Part shown: positions 47,380 to 57,029 of the stretch, in pieces
Layout of the letters: each line of letters begins with the position of its first letter
Position numbering within the stretch: position 1 is the first letter of the stretch
Assembly: GCA_945643635.1 (NCBI GenBank)
Contig: CALZFC010000021.1
Location: forward strand, 3,236,501 to 3,300,500
DNA from: Allodiplogaster sudhausi
Lineage: Eukaryota > Nematoda > Chromadorea > Rhabditida > Diplogasteridae
Direction of reading: 5' to 3'
DNA: 64,000 nucleotides
The notes under the pieces: generated by a model
Seen by the model: the letters and a program-made list of their open reading frames with translations, nothing else
What the model was told of the DNA's origin: nothing
Database searches by the model: none
Program-made: the position numbers and the translations under genes

Positions 47380-48279
47380 AACAAACTAAACTTTGTGAGC
47401 CTTTTTCTCTCTGCCTCTCTTCTCTTTCCTCGAATCTCAAGCGTGGCTTGCCGCTTCGCACCTAGTTTTCACCTTTTTTCTGGTAGAATGAGGGTGTGCA
47501 TGCGGACAAAATAGGCAAGGGGTGATGCCGTCACTCCTTAAATTCTACAGTACGGCGTGGGGAAAGTGTGGTTTTTCTCCACAGGGCCCCTTCAGGACGC
47601 ATTCTCACTTTTCCTAATGATGTTTCTAGTTGAATCGGATAGTATTAACAAACAATTCAGTAACACTGTAATCTCCATCTCCATGGACAGCTCCTTTAAC
47701 ACCCGGTGGATAATCCATGACAAGAACTCAGAGGATAGCGCCTCCAGTCTACAGTTGAGGGATCCACAAGGCATTACGTAATTTACTTATCTTAAGTTGG
47801 CCAGATACATTAATGAATCGTGTTCAAAAAAGGAGCCAAAATTGATATAAAATAATGTAAAATGTATAATGATATAAAATAATGTATAATGTAAAATGTT
47901 GTTCAACTATTTTCTCCGCAAATACAGCAGCGCATCATGCATGTTGCGAAGAATTCGAGCACTTTTATCTCACCAATTCAGGGACGTGAAACCTGAGTAC
48001 TGCGCCATGAAGCTTTTTCCGCCATCTGAAACATGGCACGTCGATGTCATAATCTCTCATAAAGAAAATTCGTATTCGTCATTTTTTCATATTCTTCATT
48101 GAGAGCTCTCGTACCGCGTGAGGAATGATAGGAAAGTGCATGTGTTTCTGTTGTTGTAAAGATTCGAGAATAGAAAGTAGAATAGTCAGCCTGAACTATT
48201 TTTTATTCTAGGCTTGCATTCATCTAATATTTAAATCACAAAGGTATTTCATTCTTCATTTTCACTTTCGCCAGTCAAT
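47380..48279. other. Spacer, no intact gene
   Basis: Contains the block shared with 33.6-33.75 kb (47830-47990) and a short inverted repeat of the B N-terminal exon (47680-47705 against 47258-47284, sharing ctccatgga.ag.tcctttaac). No supported gene. Confidence 0.4.
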
Positions 48280-48445
48280 CGTCAAGCTTGGGTGCGAGTC
48301 TTAGCTTTCGAAAATAATTTTTCGAGCCCGCGAAAGTGGGGGGCGTCTTAGCTTTCGATGTTCGGAGAGGGGGGGCGTCTTAGCTTTCGATTATAGAATA
48401 TGGTTTGCAACTTCGATATTCGCATAATGGAAAGATTACATATTC

Positions 48446-49012
48446 CTATTGGCAATGCCTCATTGCTCCATGGTCGTTTCCTGTAGGAAACGTTTTGCAT
48501 TGACAACGGCTCGAAGTCGGGGCGTCATCGCGTGGGACTTCTGAGCCGCTGTCAATGGCGGCCACTGCATCCACTCCATTCTTCTTCACTCGCTCCACTT
48601 CGCGTCCACCCGGGCATTGCCACCGTCCTTGCTGCTCCGTTCGGTGCAACATCGCTAGAATCTCTTCTGACGCGCCAGGGAAAGCCTGCTTACTCAACAA
48701 CTCCAAATCGAAGCAGAAGACTGCAACCGACTGGTCGCCTCGCTTCTTCATCTCCCTTAGCTTCTGGTCGGCTTCGAAGGCGGACAGGGAAGGGTCGCCG
48801 TGGAACCTTCTCTCCAAAGCATTCACCACTTCATAAAACTCCGCGCGCTTAATGTCTTCGGGAAGAACTTCGTACGCCTTCCTCGCGTCGCCTTCCAGAA
48901 GAATGACAAACTTGTTCGCGCACTGCTCCACAGACAGCAAGCGACCGTACTTTGCCTTAAACTTCTCCACAAACGCGCGAAAATCTCCTTTACCAGTCGC
49001 GGAATTTCATGC
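48446..49012 (-). pseudogene. Retrotransposon gag fragment inside the foldback element
   Basis: The minus strand reads FRAFVEKFKAKYGRLLS, then KFVILLEGDARKAYEVLP, FYEVVNALERRFHGDPSL and ADQKLREMKKRGDQSVAVF, a match in order to the retrotransposon gag domain of Gypsy/BEL-type elements (the W/F-x-L-L-EG-A core, the F-x-L-x-RF helix, then L-x-x-x-x-Q). There is no ATG in frame at its start and the part after about 48600 has the composition of a shifted frame. No protease, RT or LTR is seen nearby, so it is a captured or residual piece. Confidence 0.7.
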
Positions 49013-49065
49013 TATTTGTTATTTATGCATACATGCACTTGTATAATAAAGCATTGATACATTCA

Positions 49066-49628
49066 AGGATCGAAAGCTAAGACGCCCCTCCTTCTCCAAA
49101 ATCGAAAGCTAAGACGCCCCCCTTCTCCAAAATCGAAAGCTAAGACGCCCTCATTCTCCAAAATCGAAAGCTAAGACGCCCCTCCTTCTCCAAAATCGAA
49201 AGCTAAGACGCCCCCCTTCTCCAAAATCGAAAGCTAAGACGCCCCCCTTCTCCAAAATCAAAAGCTAAGACGCCCCTCCTTCTCCAAAATCGAAAGCTAA
49301 GACGCCCCCCTTCTCCAAAATCGAAAGCTAATACGCCTCTCCTTCTCCAAAATCGAAAGCTAAGACGCTACTCCTTCTCCAAAATCGAAAGCTAAGACGC
49401 CCCCCCCCTTCTCCAAAATCGAAAGCTAAGACGCCCCTCCTTCTCCAAAATCGAAAGCTAAGACGCCCTCCTTCTCCAAAATCGAAAGCTAAGACCCCCC
49501 CCCCCTCTTCTCCAAAATCGAAAGCTAAGACGCCCCTCCTTCTCCAAAATCGAAAGCTAAGACGCCCCTCCTTCTCCAAAATCGAAAGCTAAGACCCAAG
49601 TAAAAAATCGAAAGCTAAGGCTCGCAAC
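49066..49628. repeat. Tandem array, ~31-bp unit, about 18 copies
   Basis: Unit aaaatcgaaagctaagacgc followed by a variable run of C/T and cttctcc, 30-35 bp. The core is nearly invariant while the C-run varies from unit to unit (for example near 49400 and 49495). The last two units lose the C-run and merge into the terminal inverted repeat. It forms the long arm of the foldback element. No spacer diversity, so not a CRISPR array. Confidence 0.92.
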
Positions 49629-49651
49629 CGTCAAGCTTGTTGATTTAACTT

Positions 49652-51383
49652 TCAGAGCAGGGTACGCTGAGAAGCACGGGGGACGGGGTTTAGGCTGATA
49701 GCCGTGCCTGTCGAGTTCGTGAGTGACACGGAAGTTGGAGGGCCCGTGGAACCAGTCGTGCGCAGATGAATGAGAGCGAAGAACTCTCTTCTGCATATAG
49801 ACATGCGTACATTTCGTTGTCTTCGTTATCCATAGATGACTTATTTAAAATTGGCTGCCCAAAACGAACTGCTTCCATCAGAAAAGTTACCTAAAAAGCT
49901 TGATGCACGACATGGCGGCGACAGGATTAAGAAACGGCGTTAGCATTATGAATACGTTTAGGACGGTTGAGACCGAGCCAGGAAGATAAATGCCTAAAAT
50001 CTAAGAAACGCCATATTAACATGTATAGAACAGGTTTATTTAAGAAAGAAGAACTTGCCAAGTTTATAGAGTATCATAAATGCGCTGATTGAACCGTAAC
50101 TGGAGATCATCGCAAATGATTGGGCCAAGAGGCCAAAGGCGATCTGTCGCTGATCGGCCTGCTTTGACTGACGACCAGCTAAAAATTATAAATCTTCAAT
50201 GAGTTTGAAGTAATAACAAAAGAAGAAACCTGCAGATCTTGAATGGCGAAGAACATATGCAAGTACGCATCCATTCAACGTCACCGATACCGTGGTTTCG
50301 AATACGATATAAGTGTAGTAATACTGCAATAACCTAACTATATGACTGAAGTTATCAATCTATTGGGATATTCTTTTGAGGGCACTTCGAAACAAGTGTT
50401 TAAAGCTAAAAATTTCTGTTGGTTGCTTCTGCCTATATTTATATTTTGAGAAATGCTGATGACTTGAAGTATTCAAACGAAACAAACTGACAGTTGCTCC
50501 GAGGGGGAACGGGGAGGTATGAATGCGGCCGCATGTATCACTCACCGTCTCCACGCCGAAGAACAAGATCGACCCGTAATAAAAGAGCTGAAGAATGAGA
50601 GTAGCATTCAGTGAACACTTTCATACTAGAAACTGTGTCAAAGCATGCGTTTCTAATAGTAAGTTAAAGATAAAAGCCTGAACAAAAATACGTTTTCATA
50701 CATACATGTGGGGTGTAAAATGGCAAAGCGATAGCGAGATAGTGTCTTGTCGTCAGCTGAAGGCCGATGACAATTTGGAGGAATCTCGCGACAGCAACCA
50801 TCTAAAGATAGAGAGAGAGAGAACCCCCCGCCATCATTTTTACACGGAATAAATGAATCGTATAACTAGAAATGTAGGATACCACTCCCGTGACGATGGC
50901 CATAGACATTATGTGAGCCGGAAGTAGCTTCATGATACTGCACCATGCATAGCTTACGACGGGTCCTTCCCTGAACAAAGTCGATAGCTACTATATACTT
51001 ACTCTTCGAAACCTCTAATAATTGAAGAAGAAGAAAAGACTGATTGACTGACGGCTCTCCCATCGCAATGATGATCACCCAGTAGAAGTTAGCAAGCGCG
51101 TTAGGCATGCATAGAACGAACATTCCGTAGGTGAGCGTAACAATCGTGTTCTGTAGTAAATGTAAATTAGCTGCCAAAATATATTTATATTTTCTCTGCA
51201 TATATACACACCTGTTCACATCAAATAAAAAAAAACCTTATATTTCTTCGTCACTCCCGGTCGTCTAAACGAGACAATGAGAAGAAAGATGGCGGGCAAG
51301 CAGCCAGGCAAAACAGCGATGCTGTTTCGTAGAGCCGCTGGTAAGTACGAAGGAAGGACTCGGACAGTTGATGGAAAAGCCAT
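49652..51383 (-). CDS. Serpentine 7TM receptor, paralogue 2 (312 aa)
   Basis: Exons 51237-51383, 51041-51150, 50883-50970, 50706-50801, 50546-50587, 50230-50323, 50059-50178, 49891-49993, 49652-49790; total 939 nt. Exon lengths match paralogue 1 except for one codon more in exon 5 and one fewer in exon 9. Starts MAFPSTVRVLPSYLPAALRN. TM1 SIAVLPGCLPAIFLLIVSF, TM6 QIAFGLLAQSFAMISSYG, TM7 STVLNVFIMLTPFLNPVAAM, tail REFFALIHLRTTG then GPPTSVSLTNSTGTA. The intron after TM6 (donor G/gcaagt at 50058) is GC-AG, where paralogue 1 has GT. The foldback element lies just past its stop codon. Confidence 0.8.
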
Positions 51384-51479
51384 TGTATACCCGAGATGAT
51401 CTGCTTCACTGATAATAAGCAAATAGGGCAGATAGGGCGAATATTTAGCTAGGAAAACGATGACTTCAATTAAATAGCG

Positions 51480-51866
51480 TACCGTATTTTCTCTACTAGC
51501 ACCCCTTCTAATAGACCCCCCTTGAAATAAAATAGCACCCCTCCCTCTAATAGAACCCCCCCCCCCCCCTCCTAATACCTCAGCTCGGGACGGGCCTCGA
51601 ATGGATCCTGGAGGCATGGGATGCTCTTCCCTATGAACTTATGGCAAATTCATACAAATATTCCGTGAAATGGATATTCCAATGATTTCATTGAGGCCGA
51701 GCTATAAATCTCATTTTTTAAAGAATAAAATGTTGTTAGCAAACTTTTAGTCAGTAACATTGAAGAATAGTACCCCTCCCTCTAGAATCCCCCTCCAATA
51801 GTGCCCCCCTCTCGCAAGGGGCATTGAAAATAGTACCCCCGGAGCACGAATAGAGAAAATACGGTA
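51480..51866. mobile_element. C-rich MITE with TACCGTATTTTCTCT termini
   Basis: Left end taccgtattttctctactag (51480-51499); right end inverted, taccgtattttctctattcg, ending at 51866. 387 bp, no gene, with poly-C runs up to about 15 and repeated cccctccctctaatag motifs. Flanks attaaatagcg (left) and attaaatacg (right) look like a 10-11 bp target-site duplication. The paralogous spacer of receptor 3 reads gttgaatagcg and continues without the element, so it is an empty-site comparison. Confidence 0.75.
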
Positions 51867-51928
51867 ATTAAATACGTTATATTTTTCTTGAATCTGGAAA
51901 ACCAAAGAATCATGGGAGTTCTGTCGCA

Positions 51929-51983
51929 CTTTTATACAGTCACAACTGCTCTGCACGTGTAAATGCCATTCTCACGAAGGCGA
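51929..51983 (-). promoter_or_regulatory. Candidate promoter of 7TM paralogue 2
   Basis: The minus strand has CTGTATAAAAG (51928-51938) and the upstream conserved block TCGCCTTCGTGAGA (51969-51983). It is more than 500 bp from the ATG because the MITE lies between. Confidence 0.4.
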
Positions 51984-52931
51984 GATTCAAAAAAGTTCTT
52001 GTTTTGTGCTACCTTATAATAGCGACCCTTGAACTACTATTTTAAACAACATCTCTTATACTTGCTTCCTCAATATATTTTTAAGAGCAAGTGTTTAAGA
52101 AATATTTATGTAATGCTGTTTGTATATTTTTATTTACAATTTTAGAATGCGGTTAGCAACTAAATCCTTTAAACATTAGCTCATTTTCTCTCACCGAATC
52201 AGAAGCTCAACTGAAATGGCACCCTGATCATGGTCCGACACACTTTAGTTTCTCGAAACAGCCGTGAGAAATGTCTAGAATCACGAGTGGAGAAAATAGG
52301 AAAGCTTTAGGAATGAAAAAAACTAGTTGCAAGACATACTGCTGGCCTTCTCTGCACTTAATCAAATTAATAATTATTTTCAGACTACAGAGCGATAATG
52401 TGTACAATAACATGCACATAGACGTCTGCTCATTTGCGTATCGGTATTAACTTGATAAGTTATAATAATCTATATGACTAGACTTCAATTAAGGAAACCA
52501 AAAAAACATGGATTCAATGCCACTTATTTAGCAAATGCTTTGTGAATTTTTTTTTGTGAAAATTCCGAATGTTGGAAGCTGGCGTTAGGACACAATGTTA
52601 TCAATTTGGAGAACCTTAAAGCTGATTTTCGAAGAATGTTCGTCCCATGATATTATCAATGCAATTATGATGCTCTCATGAAATTCGCAAGATGTTTTTC
52701 GAATTCCAAAGGCACTCCAATATATCCGAATGAATACAGTCTAGTCAACGCAAAATTGTTTTGTCTGTTACATCTGAATAGTAAAACCCAACAACCAGCG
52801 TTATTCGTTGATGGCTACAATGATATCATTTAAAAAGAAAATCTACTTTTCAACACACAGTCATATGTTTCTATTTTGTTGAAAGACGACCTTTCTTTCT
52901 CTGCACACGAATTAATCTTGGGGAGTAATAT
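51984..52931. other. Spacer, no gene seen
   Basis: AT-rich; nothing with splice or family support on either strand. Confidence 0.45.
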
Positions 52932-53300
52932 TTGAAAATATTAGCCTCAGCGGTCAACGCGAAATGTATGTCTTATTTTCTTCATGAGATTGCTGCCTAT
53001 ATCAATTTTGTCTTGTTTCATAATCAATGGCCTTGCATCCATACAGAGGCAGAGTTGTTTCCAGCTGAGATTATTCTGGATCGTGAAGTCAAACCAATCG
53101 ATATCCTTATTGAAGGAACGCTGCCTCCTCGTATCCCGTCGACTGAGATTGATCTCCACTTCTCGCTACATTGTATGCAAAGAAGAGAGCTCGGAACGCA
53201 ATCTAATGACAGCTTTAGAAAGCTATTCAAAGCAATTTGCAATGCTTGTCAGACTATAAAGAGTATAGAACGTGATTTGCAGCAGTTATCGAGTCTCTGA
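52932..53300 (+). other. Open frame related to the 34.9-kb relic
   Basis: An uninterrupted 122-codon frame containing AEIILDREVKPIDILIEGTL and, further on, STEIDLHFSLHCMQRRE, then a helical end (NACQTIKSIERDLQQLSSL). It aligns with 34865-35010, with substitutions concentrated at third positions, so it is or was coding on this strand. The N-terminal 40 codons may be intron. No family recognised; probably one exon of a larger gene or a relic. Confidence 0.35.
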
Positions 53301-53871
53301 CATTTCAAAGTACGTATTTAACCTTTGTTCATATAGGAACTTAAAGCACTGAATGATGCTACAGTAGTATATTATGACCATTTTGAACGCGCGCCCCCAA
53401 ATATTTGGCCCTTCTGCGGGTTAGAGAGCGTGTGAAATGGGAGGGTGGCTAACAGCTACAGTAAAAAAATTTTGGCCCAGCCATATTTTTCGCGCTTCTA
53501 ACTTGGTAGCAAGTAGACAAAACTGGGTCAAACTTTCGAGAAGTATGTCTTAGACTGATGCTAATAGATCCTCGTCCTTAAAACCATATGTTAGATATTC
53601 AATGAACTGCTCCTTTAAAGAAGATCCAATTGAATGGTCTGATCAGATGAGAAACAGTCAGAAACCCCTCCAAAAATGACACAAAGATTTGAAAAAAAAC
53701 CGGAGAGTATTCAAAAGGATAACAAAAATAATATAACGAAAAAACTATTTCTTGTTTTCCTCCCTACTTTATATCGAACCCATCAGCATGCTTCCAACTG
53801 CTTTCATTGTTCACTTTCGGCTGCTGAAGAACAGTTTTATTCGTTTGAAAGAAAATCGTCAGATGGTTGAA
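53301..53871. other. Spacer, no gene seen
   Basis: AT-rich sequence containing the 3' flank of paralogue 3. Nothing supported. Confidence 0.4.
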
Positions 53872-55724
53872 TCATTTCTTCTCAAAGAAGAGTGGCTGAC
53901 GACCCCGAGGGGCCGAGCTGAGGTTGAAGGCTGTGCCAGTCGAGCTCGCGAGTGTCATGGACGGTGGAGGGCCCTTGGCACGTGTCGTGGGCAGAATCAA
54001 GAGAACGAAGAACTCTTGTCTAAATATAGACATGTGTATATTTCATTGATATTTATCCATAGCTGTATTCTCTGCAATACTAAACAAAATTTACTGCTTT
54101 AATCAGGAAAGTTACCTAAAAAGCTTGATGCACGACATGGCGGCGACCGGATTAAGAAATGGCGTTAGCATCATGAATAAATTTAAGACAGTAGAGAGGA
54201 GATCAGGCAGTTTAATTCCTAAAATCAAAGAAACTTCATTTTGACAATAATACAACTGCTCACATTCATTAGAATAATATGAACTTGCCAAGTTTAAAGA
54301 GTATCATAAACCCGCTGATTGATCCGTAACTGACAACCATCGCAAATGATTGGGCCAGGAGACCAAAGGCGATCTGTCTCTGGTCAGCTTGCTTAGACTG
54401 GCGACCAGCTAGGAAATAGAAAGGTAGGCTTTATTTGCAAAGTTTGGAACAAAGAAGAAACCCGTAGATCTTGTATGCCGAATAACGTATGCAAGTACAC
54501 ATCCGTTAAGCGTAATCGCTACAGTTGTTTCGAAAAAGATATATGCGTAGTAATACTGCAATCGAAGCATGAAAATGGACAGAAGTTATCAATGACCCAC
54601 TAAATTAAATATATACATATAATAAATAAATAAAAATAAGAAGTGCATTCTAGGGCTAGTTTCATTAAAGAAAAAGAGTTTGGAGTAATGGCAAACCTTT
54701 TAAGTCCTACATAAGAGTTGAAAACTGAAATTTATGTAGAGCTATATTGCTCAAGCTTTGCCATCTCCACCACATTTACAGAAATGTCGAAGACTTAAAG
54801 TAGCGGAACCAACTGACAGTTGCACCGAGAGGTATCGGCGAGGCATGAAGGCGGTCGCATGTATTACTTACTGTCACCACGCCGAAGAATAAAATCGACC
54901 CATAATAAAGAAGCTAAAGGATGAGCAGCATAACTGATCTTTTTTAAACCAGAAAGAACAGTGTAAACCATTAATTTCTTACGAATGAATCTAAGATGAG
55001 TTATTAATTTAAAAGCCTGAGAATAAATTAATTTGCATACATGTGGGATGTAAAATAGCAAAGCGATAGCGAAATAGTGTCGTGCCGTAAGCTGAAGGCC
55101 AATGACAATTTGGAGGAATCTCGCGACAGCAACCATCTAAAGAAAGTGAAAGAACACTCTATTCGTAAAATGGAATAAATGAATCATATAATCACAAATG
55201 TAGAATACCACTCCCGTGATGAGAGCAATTGACATTATGTGAGCCGGAAGTAGCTTCATGATACTGCACCATGCATAGCCTAAGATAGGTCCTTCCCTAA
55301 ATACAATAGATATGGGTACTCTCCAGTCGAAAACTTAAGAATTGAAGAAGAAGTAAAAATTAATACAACTATTAAGACTTATCAACTGACGGCTCTCCAG
55401 TCGTAATTATGATCACCCAATAGAAGTTGGAAAGAGCATTTGGGGTACACAGAATGCACATGCCGTAAGTGAGAGTGACAATCGTGTACTGAAGCAAATG
55501 TATTAATAAATGTATTTGCATTCTTCCGCTATCTGAATACATAGACAACTCGACATATTATATATATATTTAAACACCTTATATTTCTTCATCACATCTC
55601 GTCTTCTAAAAGAGACAATGAGAAGAAAGATAGATGGTAAGAAGCCTGGCAGAACAGCAATGCTGTTTCGTAGAGCTGCTTGGAAGTACGAAGGAAGGAC
55701 TCGGACTGTTGATGGAAAGGACAT
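53872..55724 (-). CDS. Serpentine 7TM receptor, paralogue 3 (315 aa)
   Basis: Exons 55578-55724, 55379-55488, 55209-55296, 55041-55136, 54872-54913, 54462-54555, 54289-54408, 54116-54218, 53872-54019; total 948 nt. Exon sizes equal those of paralogue 2 except the last. Starts MSFPSTVRVLPSYFQAALRN. TM3/ICL2 region ARFLQIVIGLQLTARHYF; TM4 YYGSILFFGVVT; tail FRQEFFVLLILPTTRAKGPP then STGTAFNLSSAPRG, ending in KK. The intron after TM6 is again GC-AG (G/gcaagt at 54288). Intact. Confidence 0.8.
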
Positions 55725-57029
55725 TGAGGGGTTTTGCTGGCTCAATTAGGGAACGCGAAGTGAACCAGAAGGAGCAGCTGAATTGATACCGAGATAATAG
55801 TGCAGATAGTGCGAAATGTAGCTAACGAATAATCGCTTCAGTTGAATAGCGTCATTTTATTTCGGAAATACGATTTCAATAGTAAAGTCTTTTCCCAACA
55901 AAGAGTCATAACTAATCATGGGATTTCTGTCGAATAGTTCAACATACATAGTTAAATGCTACTCACACGAAAGCGAAATTCCAAGCAAGTTATTTTTTGC
56001 ACTACATCATAAATTCCTAGAGTTCCGGAACCCATGAGCGAACTTTCATGGGAATGACGGCGCGGCTTGTCATAGTCCGCCACACTTTAGTTTCGCGAAC
56101 CTCGTGAATGATACATAATGTCTAGAATCACGAGTAGGGAAGCCATGAATTTTTTTAGAAATGAAGAAGAGGAACTATAACGTGGCTCAAATTTATGAGT
56201 CTTATCAGACAGCAGAACGATTAAGAGGTCATCGACATGTGCAGATCTCTGCATTTACGCATCGGTATTAAGTTAATTACTCATATTATCTGAAAATTGT
56301 GATTAAATTAAAATTTATAAAAACTTAAAACATGATTCAATGTGCGGTTAAAGGAAATGTGTGTGCATATTAAAAAAAAAAAATGTTTCCCCCCTCCTTG
56401 TTCAACGTACAGTACTTTCTTTGCACCTTGAGAAGGTTGTGAAATAATGGTAAAGAAAAAAAGGAGATCGGAAAAATTTTTTTGCTGATTTTTTTTTTCG
56501 GTATTTAATCTTCTAGTATCAACTAATTGTGGATGCTTTTTTATATAGAGATGAATGGTTTAAAAAGTTTGTTGATCTCTGTAGTATGTACATATGTATG
56601 TATTTCAGTACATAAATGCTCAGATACTGTGAACATGTTTGTATTATGATTTGTTAGGCACAGCAAAACCGATTTCCGCTATTGTTCTGAGCAAATATGT
56701 ATGTATGTACATACATACATGTTTGCTCTTTCATAGACTTATGTGACTTTCTTCGGGAAACTTAGGAGTACGTGATTTACATGTTGTTTTATTAGTTATA
56801 TGCAAATACACAATATAAAATAAATTGATGTTAGACGAAAAGAATTGTAAAATTATTGAGCCAAATGTTCTTCACCTTCAATATGATAACAAATAAGAAT
56901 GAATAATAATAACACAATCTCATAACTATGAGCTCGTATACTACTCTATAATTAGTTGTAAAAATATTAGTTGACTTAGTTATAAAAGCACTAACTTTGA
57001 AATTTGATTTCAAAGTACATTCACAGAAC
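55725..57029. other. Spacer, no gene seen
   Basis: Includes the 5' flank of paralogue 3 with the conserved actcacacgaaagcga block (55966-55981) but no TATA match at the equivalent place, and a TACATA/TATGTA cluster at about 56585-56725. Confidence 0.45.

Larger units (their letters stand above)
48291..49628. mobile_element. Foldback-type transposon carrying a gag fragment
   Basis: Terminal inverted repeats of 21 bp with two mismatches: 48291-48311 (ggtgcgagtcttagctttcg…) and 49608-49628, inverted (gttgcgagccttagctttcg…). An identical 11-bp direct repeat cgtcaagcttg flanks it (48280-48290, 49629-49639), a candidate target-site duplication. The inner arms consist of the same core (cgtcttagctttcgat): three copies on the left, about eighteen on the right. 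Between the arms is a gag-like frame. The right end lies 12 bp downstream of the stop codon of 7TM paralogue 2. Drosophila FB elements have the same design: tandem-repeat arms and 9-bp duplications. Confidence 0.75.

Noticed and set aside
49328..49579. Open frame with LAFDFGEG repeats
   Set aside because: Translation of the tandem array; the frame shifts with each C-run length change.
49066..49628. CRISPR-like regular array
   Set aside because: Units are near-identical throughout with no unique spacers, and the genome is eukaryotic.
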